A stretch of 54,078 bases of DNA from Gluconacetobacter dulcium. GTDB taxonomy: Bacteria; Pseudomonadota; Alphaproteobacteria; Acetobacterales; Acetobacteraceae. The stretch is from contig NZ_JABEQN010000029.1 of assembly GCF_014174165.1 (NCBI RefSeq), positions 1-54,078 on the forward strand, read 5' to 3'. The notes below the pieces were generated by a model. The model was not told where the DNA came from, did not search any database, and worked only from the letters and a program-made list of their open reading frames with translations. Each line of letters starts with the position of its first letter. Within the stretch, counting starts at the first letter, position 1. The position numbers were made by a program, and so were the translations under genes. Below are positions 8,184-15,424 of the stretch, in pieces.

Positions 8184-8636
8184 TTGGAGTTATCAATAGT
8201 CTTGACTACTCCCCAAACTCGACAGAAACACAATACACCACTCTTCGCAATTCTTGCGAGGGTGTTGGTTCTTGTCGGGTTTTTAGGACAACTTCTCCTT
8301 CAGGGTTTTTCCCTACCTGACGAAACGCCAAGGAGCGCAATTGAGCGGCTAACGGGCATTGATATCAGCCCGCAGCGCAACATGAGCCATGATATGGCGA
8401 TGATGGATATGCCTATGAGCATGTCAGGTCATCACCATAATACACATCATCACGACAAAAGCTGTCCGCTTTGCCCGTTGCTGGAACTTGTCGCTGTTAT
8501 TCTGACGAACCTCCCAGCACTGCCTGCTTATACTGTGTATCGATATCAACAGGAAATGCGGGCGCATCCTCCCAGAGCGCCGCCATCTGTTCTGACAGGT
8601 CTGCCACCGTCGCGCGGCCCCCCTTTACTTTCCTGA
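8184..8636 (+). CDS. DUF2946-like His/Met-rich metal-handling small protein
   Basis: About 150 residues: one N-terminal membrane segment (FAILARVLVLVGFLGQLLL, about residues 24-42), then a Met/His-rich stretch (MSHDMAMMDMPMSMSGHHHN, about 68-87) and the motif CPLC near residue 94, followed by another hydrophobic segment and a Pro-rich tail. Small DUF2946-type proteins with His clusters and a CPxC motif commonly sit next to copper-type TonB receptors. Met and His clusters favour Cu(I)/Cu(II) binding in the periplasm. The start is uncertain: TTG at 8184 is the earliest, TTG at 8202 is also possible. The next gene is a TonB receptor, 119 bases downstream. Confidence 0.65.
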   Translation: MELSIVLTTPQTRQKHNTPLFAILARVLVLVGFLGQLLLQGFSLPDETPRSAIERLTGIDISPQRNMSHDMAMMDMPMSMSGHHHNTHHHDKSCPLCPLLELVAVILTNLPALPAYTVYRYQQEMRAHPPRAPPSVLTGLPPSRGPPLLS

Positions 8637-8755
8637 GCCTTTCGTCAGCTTCTGGTGTGCGTCATCTCACCCTATACGCCGCTTTTCTGCGTGTTTGGGA
8701 GTGTTTCTGCACGACCCAGTGCTGAGTCTTTCTCAGTTCAGGATTTTCTTTAACT

Positions 8756-10945
8756 ATGTATGAAAAAACCCGTGGCGCTCAAGGAGCGTTAGCGCGTCGC
8801 GTTATCGCGCGCGTCGTCGTGCTGTCTTACGGTTTTACCGCTACACCTTTATGGGCGCAGAGCAGCACAGACAAAACATCATTTCCCCAGACTGGGATGT
8901 TGCCTCAGAAAGAGAAAAAGATAGAGGTCGCGTCCCAGTCACAAAGCTTTGTGATCGTTAATGGAACACGGCAGCCTGCCGAAAATTATCTTGCTCAGAC
9001 CAATAGTTCAGCTCTAAAAATTCCTGTTTCCATTCAGAAAACACCAGCATCGGTACAGGTCATCACTCATGCTGTCATACAGGATCGTGGCGCTCTCAGC
9101 ATTAATCAGGCCATCGAGACAGTCAGCGGTGTTGAACGTAATCTGACCTTCCCTAATTCTCTGACTTTTCGTGTGCGTGGATTTGTGGACGCTTCTACAA
9201 CCTTGCGAGATGGTTTTAGAGAACAGACCGGAACCCAAGATATTCAGGGCGTTGATAACATTGAAGTCCTCAAAGGTCCCGCATCGGTGTTATACGGTGG
9301 TTCAACCTCTTCAGGCGGTACCGTCAACGTCACGACAAAGCGAGCCATTGCAAACCATAACTTTCTGAATGCCGGATTATCAGGGGGAAGTTTTGGATTA
9401 TTCCGTGGAACCGCAGACGGTAACCGTGATCTATCAGGAGATGGAAAAATTGTTGGGCGTATCAATTTCGCCTATCAGCATGATGATACATTCCGAGACT
9501 TCGGTTACAACGAAGCAACCTATGTTGCACCCACTGTTCGGTGGACTCCGTCTCTTCATGATAAGATTGATTTCTTCGCGTCTTGGCAGCTTTCAAACTA
9601 TACTTGGGGTGCATCCCAAACCCCTTTGATCCGAAAAGCTCTGGCCCTACCCCTCTCCTATAACTTCGATAATCAGGCTCTTGGAGCCTCGCATCAGAAC
9701 TCCTGGCGTTTAGGATACAACTGGGTACATAAATTTTCTGATTCATTCCGATTTCGCTCAGGCTTTGCAAACTCAATCAACAACTATGATTTCGGTACGG
9801 ATCGTATGAGCACCTTTGCTCTCTCACCGAACGGACGAACCCTGAGCCGAGGAGTATCCAGCGGCCCTCAGATGGGTAAAGATTTTGATCTCCAGAATGA
9901 ATTTTCAGGTATTTTTCATACTGGTCCACTAAAACATGACTGGCTGGTCGGCAGCGAGCTCTATCAGACAGATTATAGTGCAAAAACCTATGGTGCCTCA
10001 CTTCCTGCACTTGTTCTTACAGATCCCATTTATACGGGGGCACTAGGACTTGCACGATTGCGCTCAAATATTTCAACACAGGCAGAAGCCGCCTCTGTGT
10101 ATTTTCAGGATTACATTTCTCTTTTTGATCGCTTCTATGTTCTTGGTGGGGGGCGCTATGATGCCACAACAACATCTTCTCTCAATAAAATAAAAGAAAT
10201 CAACACCTCTGTCTCTGACAATAAATTTTCTCCTAGGCTTGGCATTCTCTATGCCGCACGCAGAACAACGTCTCTTTATTTTAACTGGTCAACGAGTTTT
10301 ATTCCTACATCAACCTCTTCCTTCACTGGAACTCCCCTTTCACCCGGAAGGTCTCGCCAGATTGAAGCAGGCATCAAACAACAACTGTTTCATGAGCACG
10401 TTCAGGCGACAGTCGCGGTATATGATATTCGTCGCTCAAATGTTGCCACGACAGACCCTGCTCATCCACTTTATTCCATTGCTGTTGGCCAGCAGCGTAG
10501 TCGAGGAATAGAAGCTGATATAGCTGGTGAGATTTTATCGGGTTGGAAAGCCGTTCTCAGTTACGCGTACACTTTTGCCAATGTAACTCGTGACAACAAG
10601 TATCCCATCAATAGTGTTCTTGCTGGCGCTGCCAAACATACTGGAAACGTCTGGACAACATACGAATTTGCAGACAGAATAGTTTTGCATGGTCTAGGCT
10701 TGGGACTGGGTATTAGAGCCGCCACCCGACGGGAGGCAACACTTCCCAATTCGTTCTACCTTCCTGGCTATTTCCGGCTTGATTCTGCCTTATGGTATAA
10801 GTTTTCCTTACACGGACGACCCGTCAGGGCTCAGCTTAATATGACAAACCTGACCAATGCCCGAATTTATGACACGAATGGAACATTCTCCATGCGCGCG
10901 GAAGCTCCCCGTTCGGCTTTGGGTTCACTTCAGGTGACATTCTGA
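8756..10945 (+). CDS. TonB-dependent outer-membrane receptor (siderophore/metallophore type)
   Basis: 729 residues: an N-terminal Arg-rich signal sequence ending near WAQ (residues 1-34), plug domain at about 88-196 (KTPASVQVITHAVIQDRG; VLKGPASVLYGGSTSSGG) and a 22-strand-type barrel closing with the terminal Phe typical of outer-membrane proteins. There is no STN signalling domain, so it is a simple transporter rather than a transducer. It is AT-richer than the receptors at 16, 29 and 34 kb. Its stop overlaps the start of the DJ-1/PfpI gene (TGATG). No Fur-like box was seen upstream, and the His/Met-rich protein just before it suggests copper or a copper complex as cargo (inference). Confidence 0.9.
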   Translation: MYEKTRGAQGALARRVIARVVVLSYGFTATPLWAQSSTDKTSFPQTGMLPQKEKKIEVASQSQSFVIVNGTRQPAENYLAQTNSSALKIPVSIQKTPASVQVITHAVIQDRGALSINQAIETVSGVERNLTFPNSLTFRVRGFVDASTTLRDGFREQTGTQDIQGVDNIEVLKGPASVLYGGSTSSGGTVNVTTKRAIANHNFLNAGLSGGSFGLFRGTADGNRDLSGDGKIVGRINFAYQHDDTFRDFGYNEATYVAPTVRWTPSLHDKIDFFASWQLSNYTWGASQTPLIRKALALPLSYNFDNQALGASHQNSWRLGYNWVHKFSDSFRFRSGFANSINNYDFGTDRMSTFALSPNGRTLSRGVSSGPQMGKDFDLQNEFSGIFHTGPLKHDWLVGSELYQTDYSAKTYGASLPALVLTDPIYTGALGLARLRSNISTQAEAASVYFQDYISLFDRFYVLGGGRYDATTTSSLNKIKEINTSVSDNKFSPRLGILYAARRTTSLYFNWSTSFIPTSTSSFTGTPLSPGRSRQIEAGIKQQLFHEHVQATVAVYDIRRSNVATTDPAHPLYSIAVGQQRSRGIEADIAGEILSGWKAVLSYAYTFANVTRDNKYPINSVLAGAAKHTGNVWTTYEFADRIVLHGLGLGLGIRAATRREATLPNSFYLPGYFRLDSALWYKFSLHGRPVRAQLNMTNLTNARIYDTNGTFSMRAEAPRSALGSLQVTF

Positions 10946-11874
10946 TGACGAAACCCAACAGCTCTCTTGAGAGCGGCTCGTGCGTTGTTTTTGCTCAGAT
11001 CAAACCCTCTTATAAAGAAACAATCATGCCAAATTTACTGCCAGACGCTTCTTCTTTACCCGGTCTTAAACGACGTGCCCTTGCCACTCTTATCATGGCC
11101 TCCATAGTCTCAGAAAGTGCCAAGGCAGCAACGGGCAGTTCTGAAAAAGAGCATCTGGAGCATATGCAAGGTATGAAATTCTCTGGCCCCCCGATCAAAA
11201 TTGCCATGCTTGTTTACCCGAACATGGTTCTTCAGGATCTTGTCGGTCCGCAGACCATTTTTAAAATTCTAGGTGCCGAAATTCATCTGGTTGGCATGAC
11301 TATGACGCCGGTCTCCACCGATGTCGGTATTCCTGTCCCTCCAACAGACACACCAGCGACGTGCCCACAGGAACTGGATGTATTGTTTGTACCGGGCGGG
11401 CTAATGGGAACAATTGCCTGCATGAACGATCCCGACGTACTTGCTTTCTTGATAAGTCGTGCACCACACTCTCGCTTCATTACAAGCGTTTGCACAGGTA
11501 GCCTTATTCTTGCCGCAGCAGGGTTATTGGAGGGATACAAAGCGACATCCCATTGGGGTGTTGTTAATCTGCTGCCGTTAATGGGGGCTATTGAAAGCCA
11601 CGAACGCGTTGTGCAGGATCGCAATAGGATTACAGGAGGCGGTGTGACTGCTGGCCTTGATTTTGGGCTTACTCTCGCAGCGCAATTACGCGGGCAGGCC
11701 GCAGCAGAACATATTCAACTCATTATCCAGTATGCACCTCAGCCCCCGTTTCATCATGGCGACCCATCGGAAATTCCGGAAGCCCAAATGGCACTTGAAC
11801 GTAGCCGTAGAGCATGGATGGACGGGAAAGCATTGCAAGCAGCACAAACAGCCTCAAAACGATTAAAGCTATAA
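10945..11874 (+). CDS. DJ-1/PfpI-superfamily protein, isonitrile hydratase-like, probably exported
   Basis: The core (about residues 84-275) is a class-I glutamine-amidotransferase-like/DJ-1 fold: IKIAMLVYPNMVLQDLVGP, VLFVPGGLMG, and the nucleophile elbow SVCTGSLILAAAGLLEGYKA with Cys183, followed by TSHW. The SVCTGS...LL.G..ATSHW pattern is shared by cyclohexyl-isocyanide (isonitrile) hydratase InhA and related GATase1 proteins. Unusually, there is a long N-terminal extension containing LKRRALATLIMASIVSESAKA, which looks like a signal peptide. No AraC-type DNA-binding domain is present. Translationally coupled to the TonB receptor (TGATG); an alternative ATG lies at 11029. Activity on isonitriles is inference from the motif. 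Confidence 0.75.
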   Translation: MTKPNSSLESGSCVVFAQIKPSYKETIMPNLLPDASSLPGLKRRALATLIMASIVSESAKAATGSSEKEHLEHMQGMKFSGPPIKIAMLVYPNMVLQDLVGPQTIFKILGAEIHLVGMTMTPVSTDVGIPVPPTDTPATCPQELDVLFVPGGLMGTIACMNDPDVLAFLISRAPHSRFITSVCTGSLILAAAGLLEGYKATSHWGVVNLLPLMGAIESHERVVQDRNRITGGGVTAGLDFGLTLAAQLRGQAAAEHIQLIIQYAPQPPFHHGDPSEIPEAQMALERSRRAWMDGKALQAAQTASKRLKL

Positions 11875-11880
11875 TAAGAG

Positions 11881-11980
11881 GAGGTTCACGCGGGAGAGCA
11901 ATGCTCTCCCCCTGACCAGTTTGCAAACCATCGCGACACAACGTGTCCGCTGGTTTGCACGGCTGGCTATTCTCTTTTTT
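11881..11980 (+). repeat. Palindromic repeat unit, copy 1 (two stem-loops, T-run)
   Basis: Begins seven bases after the DJ-1/PfpI stop. Stem-loop 1 is GGGAGAGC/GCTCTCCC with loop AAT (11892-11910). Stem-loop 2 is a 51-base imperfect palindrome (11916-11966) with outer CCAG/CTGG, middle TGCAAACCA/TGGTTTGCA and inner GACAC/GTGTC around AAC. A T-run follows at 11975-11980. It is nearly identical to the unit at 13234-13340. It could serve as a terminator, but the 51-base palindrome differs at only one base between copies, more conservation than a terminator needs. Confidence 0.8.
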
Positions 11981-12203
11981 GAACGAGCCGCCCTCACGCC
12001 AGACATGGTCCCAGAGCTGACCCCGGTTTTTCGGACAGGGTGATAAGCTATCCCCGGCCTGGATAGGGACTGATGGGCAAGGTCAATGCTTCCCCCGTTG
12101 ACCCCCTTTATAGATTGATAAACTATATTTTGTCTTCCTTTTCCAACCAACGTAAGGTATTAAATATAATAGTTTATATAATCGCTATGGAATTACAAAT
12201 CAC
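11981..12203. other. Intergenic region before the DUF4268 gene
   Basis: The left half has a stretch resembling the end of an IS3-type element (CCCCGGTTTTTCGGACAGGG near 12021-12040), too short to name. The right half (12110-12203) is very AT-rich with several TATA-like boxes and probably carries the promoter of the DUF4268 gene. No coding frame supported. Confidence 0.4.
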
Positions 12204-13229
12204 ATGAGGTTAGGGCATATCGAAACCGTTGAGGTTCGTACAATTTGGCAAAATGAAGCAAGTCATTTTACTCCTTGGTTAGCTAAAGCTGAGAACCTCA
12301 TAGCTCTGGGGAAAGTTTTACACCTTGGCGAACTAAGATTAGAAGCGACAGAAGTTAGCGTTGGAGATTTTTCTGCGGACATTGTTGCCGTTGATGAAAA
12401 CGACACTCCAGTTCTAATTGAAAACCAACTGGAACTAACCGACCACCGTCATCTTGGTCAAGTAATAACATATCTTTCTGGAATTAATAATGATGAGGCA
12501 AATATCATCTGGATTTCAACCCGTTTTCGAGAAGAACATCGCGCTGCGATAGAATGGCTCAACAGAAATACTATTGATGGGTTTGATTTTTTTGGGATCG
12601 AAATTGAAGTTCTACGTATTGGCGAAAGTGATCCTGCCCCACGCTTCAATGTAGTAGCAATGCCAAACGACTGGGCTAAACAAGCACGTCAAACCGCACG
12701 CCGCATTTCATCAGAAGCAACAGGTAGCACAGGTCTCCTTTATCAAGAATTCTGGATATCGCTACAAGCAGCCTATGAAAAATTGGGAAATATCCGAAGA
12801 TTTCCTAAAACTTGGCCGCGACAGTGGCTCCCCTTCAGTATAGGTCGAGGCGGATTTAAGATTGTTGTGACTATAGCGCGTGCGACTAATGAGATACGAG
12901 TTGAGCTTTATATGCATCAAAAAAACATGCCTCCTAATCAAGCCTATAACGCCCTATATGCACAACGTGACAGTGTAGAAAGAGACTTCGGCACAACTTT
13001 GGATTGGCAACCTCTACCTGACCGCTGTGCCGCAAGAATTGCTGTATCTTTGCCTAATTCAAGTATTACCGACAAAGATAACTGGCCTCGCCAACAAGAG
13101 TGGATTTTGACAGAAATCACTAAGTTTAGAAAGGTTTTTACCGAACGCGTAAAGCAGATTGATCTCGATGAAAATATAGAAATACCAGAAAATGAGAGCG
13201 ATATAAATCTTACCTCAGAAAGCAACTAA
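12204..13229 (+). CDS. DUF4268 protein with PD-(D/E)XK-type nuclease-like N-terminus
   Basis: 341 residues. The N-terminal part has the nuclease-fold signature ADIVAVDENDTPVLIENQLE then TDHRHLGQVITYL (about residues 53-91): an Asp, then an E-x-Q variant of the E-x-K motif, as in this family and in restriction-like proteins. The C-terminal part (about 180-320; FWISLQAAYEKL..., LPFSIGRGGFKIVVTIA, RVELYMHQ...) matches the DUF4268 domain. Roles in DNA restriction or phage defence are suspected for such proteins but unproven. It is very AT-rich, a lone gene flanked on both sides by the same palindromic unit, which suggests it arrived as a discrete cassette. The acidic tail after residue 315 is low complexity. 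Confidence 0.8.
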   Translation: MRLGHIETVEVRTIWQNEASHFTPWLAKAENLIALGKVLHLGELRLEATEVSVGDFSADIVAVDENDTPVLIENQLELTDHRHLGQVITYLSGINNDEANIIWISTRFREEHRAAIEWLNRNTIDGFDFFGIEIEVLRIGESDPAPRFNVVAMPNDWAKQARQTARRISSEATGSTGLLYQEFWISLQAAYEKLGNIRRFPKTWPRQWLPFSIGRGGFKIVVTIARATNEIRVELYMHQKNMPPNQAYNALYAQRDSVERDFGTTLDWQPLPDRCAARIAVSLPNSSITDKDNWPRQQEWILTEITKFRKVFTERVKQIDLDENIEIPENESDINLTSESN

Positions 13230-13233
13230 AAAG

Positions 13234-13340
13234 AGGGGGTTCACGGGGGAGAGCTTTGTTCTTCCCCTGACCAGTTTGCAAACCATCGTGACACAACGTG
13301 TCCGCTGGTTTGCACGGCTGGCTTCCTGTTTTTCTTTTGT
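13234..13340 (+). repeat. Palindromic repeat unit, copy 2
   Basis: Starts just after the DUF4268 stop. Stem-loop 1 is GGGGGAGAGC/GTTCTTCCCC with loop TTT (13245-13267): the right arm differs from copy 1, but pairing is kept through G-U pairs. Stem-loop 2 (13271-13321) matches the 51-base palindrome of copy 1 except for one base. A T-rich stretch follows. Confidence 0.8.
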
Positions 13341-13371
13341 TTTTGAAAAATTATTGAAAAACTTACTTTTA

Positions 13372-13716
13372 TCACCCGACCAGCAATCTGATACGCTGCC
13401 GGATAGCCTCAAGCTCTTCTAGTAAAACTTTACCTTTGAGCTTTGCCTTTCTCACGCGCCAATCCAGACTTCTCACCTGATCTGACAAGGCCACACTGGC
13501 AGTTTTTCCAGTCAGAGCCACTTCAAAAGGATAGCCTTTAATCTTGGTCGTTGTCGGACAGCACAGCATCATTCCAGCTTTAGCGTTATAGCTGACAGGA
13601 CTCAGTACAACAGCAGGTCGGTGCCCAGCCTGCTCCCTGCCCGCCTGCGGATCAAACTCAAGCCAGACAATGTCCCCGCAATCAGGAACCCAGACAGTCG
13701 TTGCTTTGGCACTCAC
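13372..13716 (-). CDS. mazF: MazF/PemK-family mRNA interferase toxin
   Basis: 114 residues with the family core: PDCGDIVWLEFDPQAGREQA, GHRPAVVLSP and a CCPTTTKIKGYPFEV segment, the fold that cleaves mRNA at short sequence motifs. GTG start at 13716 overlaps the TGA of the antitoxin gene (GTGA), giving tight coupling. Located near the distal attachment repeat of the island, where a toxin-antitoxin pair can stabilise the integrated element. Confidence 0.93.
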   Translation of the reverse strand: MSAKATTVWVPDCGDIVWLEFDPQAGREQAGHRPAVVLSPVSYNAKAGMMLCCPTTTKIKGYPFEVALTGKTASVALSDQVRSLDWRVRKAKLKGKVLLEELEAIRQRIRLLVG

Positions 13717-13955
13717 CAGCTTTCACCACCAACAGATGGACCGAAATCGATTTCATCATGGCGATTCTTATTCGTAATACCAGACACTAACTCTTCCAAT
13801 TTGAGAGGAACTGCTCTGACTGGCTCGATGATAATCCTCCCATCTTCTTCTCGCACATCGACGGCCTGATCAATCTTCAGACTGACGGCTTCAAGCACAC
13901 CAGCAGGAAGACGAATGGCTGCACTGTTCCCCCATTTCCTGACAACGCCCTGCAT
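13713..13955 (-). CDS. mazE: MazE-family (AbrB-fold) antitoxin
   Basis: 80 residues: an N-terminal swapped-hairpin DNA-binding domain VRKWGNSAAIRLPAGVLEA (residues 4-22) and LKIDQAVDVREEDGRIIIEP, then a flexible acidic tail expected to wrap the toxin. ATG at 13955 has AAGGAAAA upstream and gives the canonical MazE start (MQGVVRKWGN). First gene of the pair; it should repress its own promoter through the palindrome at 13979-13991. Confidence 0.93.
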   Translation of the reverse strand: MQGVVRKWGNSAAIRLPAGVLEAVSLKIDQAVDVREEDGRIIIEPVRAVPLKLEELVSGITNKNRHDEIDFGPSVGGESW

Positions 13956-13978
13956 GATGATTTTCCTTACGTAAAGTT

Positions 13979-13991
13979 TATACGTCGTATA
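13979..13991. promoter_or_regulatory. Probable MazE operator
   Basis: TATACGTCGTATA is a perfect palindrome about a central T, 23 bases upstream of the mazE start, in an AT-rich promoter region. Autoregulation through such a site is normal for mazEF operons. Not tested here. Confidence 0.55.
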
Positions 13992-14148
13992 TACATCATA
14001 TTCCCACCAGAGGCCAGACAAATCCCTCTCTTGACTGCCCCACGGCTTTGCCCGCAGAGTGAACCCGCAGTCACTATGCGAAGGATGATTTCGTCTGAAA
14101 TTATCGTTCTGTTTCAATCAGTTGTTTGATTGGTTGCGACGAAAGCGA

Positions 14149-14177
14149 GCGGGTTCGAGTCCCGCAGTTTGCACCAC
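14149..14177 (+). repeat. Island attachment site, distal copy (att)
   Basis: A 29-base direct repeat of the tRNA-Leu T-arm/acceptor end at 7646-7674 with one mismatch. It is not part of a tRNA gene here: the upstream bases (GGTTGCGACGAAAGCGA) do not form the rest of a cloverleaf. It marks the end of the island; the fecR gene follows 26 bases on. Confidence 0.85.
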
Positions 14178-14203
14178 CAACCTATTGACGTAGCATGGGA
14201 TGC

Positions 14204-15169
14204 TTATTGTCTTCGTAGCAGCAAGATGCCCGCCGGTAGATGCGTCACCGTCATCCCGGCTGTCGCGGCAATGGCCGTGATGGCCGCGTCTGCCTGATCA
14301 GTACGAAATGCCCCGCTGATGGGCGGTGTTGCGGTGTCATCGGCCAGAACATAGACGCGGCCGCGTCGGTATCGTGCGACGGCCGCGACGGCCTCATGGA
14401 TTGGTGCGTTGTCCAGAATGAGATCGCCGTGCGCCCAGGCGGCGATCTCTTCGGGCGCGATACCATGTTCGACCGACGCGATCGTGCCGTCGGTGTAACT
14501 GGTGCGGTCTCCGGCCTTCAGCCTGACGGGGGCGGGAGCGTGGTGCGGCGCATGAACATCCACGATGCCCCGCGCGACCGTCACACGGACACTTGCCTCT
14601 TCCCGGCGGATCTCGAACGCCGTCCCCACATCCTCCGTCGTTCCATTGCGCGCCACCACCCGGAAAGGACGGTGCGGATCATGTTTCACTTCGAACAGCG
14701 CGTTGCCTTTCAGCAGCGTGATCGTGCGTTCCGTCGCGGTATAGCGCGTGGCAATGGCGGTATCGGCGTCGAGAATGGCGCGCGACCCATCGGCAAGGGT
14801 CAGCGTCTGCACCGTGGTTCCCGACCACTGATCGGCTCTGAGCCAGGTTGAGGCGACCGGGGCATACAGCACGAGAACAGACGCAACCATCGCGGCGCTG
14901 CCGAGGAACAGGCTCCGGCGTATGCTCCGGCGCACGCGATGCCTTTGACCCAGCCGTTGCCAGGTGCCGCGCGTGGTGCGGTCCTGTTCCGGTGTGAGGT
15001 GAAGCGCGCGCCACAACGCCCGTTCCCGCTCGAAGACCGCGTTGTTATCCGGTGATGCGGCCCGCCAGCGTCGGAACGCGCTCAGTTCCTCGGCCGTCAT
15101 GGCGCCGGACGCCATGCGGACAATCCAGTGGCGCGCCGTTTCCGCGATGTCGTGCGGTTGGTCTGTCAC
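14204..15169 (-). CDS. FecR-family anti-sigma/signal-transducing protein
   Basis: About 321 residues. N-terminal cytoplasmic anti-sigma part (ETARHWIVRMASG, FRRWRAASPDNN: the DUF4880-type start), a membrane segment near residues 88-108 preceded by twin arginines (IRRSLFLGS), then a periplasmic FecR domain (TLTLADGSRAILDADTAIA; LLKGNALFEVKHDPHRPFRV) and a C-terminal STN-like part. It should relay receptor occupancy to the sigma factor encoded upstream. GTG at 15169 is chosen because an open frame upstream of it runs into the MITE at 15207-15371 and is not family sequence. Confidence 0.9.
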   Translation of the reverse strand: MTDQPHDIAETARHWIVRMASGAMTAEELSAFRRWRAASPDNNAVFERERALWRALHLTPEQDRTTRGTWQRLGQRHRVRRSIRRSLFLGSAAMVASVLVLYAPVASTWLRADQWSGTTVQTLTLADGSRAILDADTAIATRYTATERTITLLKGNALFEVKHDPHRPFRVVARNGTTEDVGTAFEIRREEASVRVTVARGIVDVHAPHHAPAPVRLKAGDRTSYTDGTIASVEHGIAPEEIAAWAHGDLILDNAPIHEAVAAVARYRRGRVYVLADDTATPPISGAFRTDQADAAITAIAATAGMTVTHLPAGILLLRRQ

Positions 15170-15206
15170 GTAGTGCCCTTCGCCGTGTTTTCGCCCCTCT
15201 TCCTGA

Positions 15207-15371
15207 GAGCCTGACCGAAAATGCGCGCTGGCGGCGTGCCCCCCGCGCGTTTCCTGCGCTTCGGTGCTCATGGCCATCAAGGCCACTCCGCTCCGATGCT
15301 CGGAAACACATGTCGGGCGCGGTCCAATACGGGCCGCTCTTGCTCGCCAGCCCACATTCTCGGTCAGGCTC
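15207..15371 (-). mobile_element. MITE copy B (165 bp) between fecI and fecR, flanked by TGA repeats
   Basis: Left end GAGCCTGACCGAAAATGCG, right end complementary with a few changes. Flanked by TGA at 15204-15206 and TGA at 15372-15374, a clear 3-bp TNA target duplication as made by IS5/IS1031-type elements. No transposase. Read on the minus strand it matches copy A along its whole length. It separates the sigma gene from fecR; the frame of fecR stays open through it. Confidence 0.85.
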
Positions 15372-15424
15372 TGAGACGAACGGTCATCGCACGATTTAAC
15401 AGACGAACCATGATTCCGGGAAGG

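Larger units (their letters stand above)
7646..14177. mobile_element. tRNA-Leu genomic island, about 6.5 kb
   Basis: Bounded by a 29-base direct repeat of the tRNA-Leu 3' end. It begins with an integrase remnant and is visibly AT-richer than the flanking DNA (for example 8.7-11 kb and 12.1-13.2 kb). Cargo in order: integrase fragment, MITE, DUF2946 protein, TonB receptor, DJ-1/PfpI protein, DUF4268 protein and mazEF. Only an N-terminal piece of the integrase survives, so the island is probably immobile unless helped from elsewhere. mazEF next to the far end would favour retention. Confidence 0.8.

Noticed and set aside
12021-12050. IS3-like end sequence (CCCCGGTTTTTCGGACAGGG)
   Set aside because: No second end, no transposase and no target duplication found; too short to call a mobile element.
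11881-13340. Palindromic units as integron attC sites
   Set aside because: The GTTRRRY/RYYYAAC core boxes are not clearly present and no integron integrase is seen; kept only as an unexplained palindromic repeat.
11881-13340. CRISPR array
   Set aside because: Only two copies, 1.35 kb apart, with a whole gene between them; no short regular spacers anywhere in the window.
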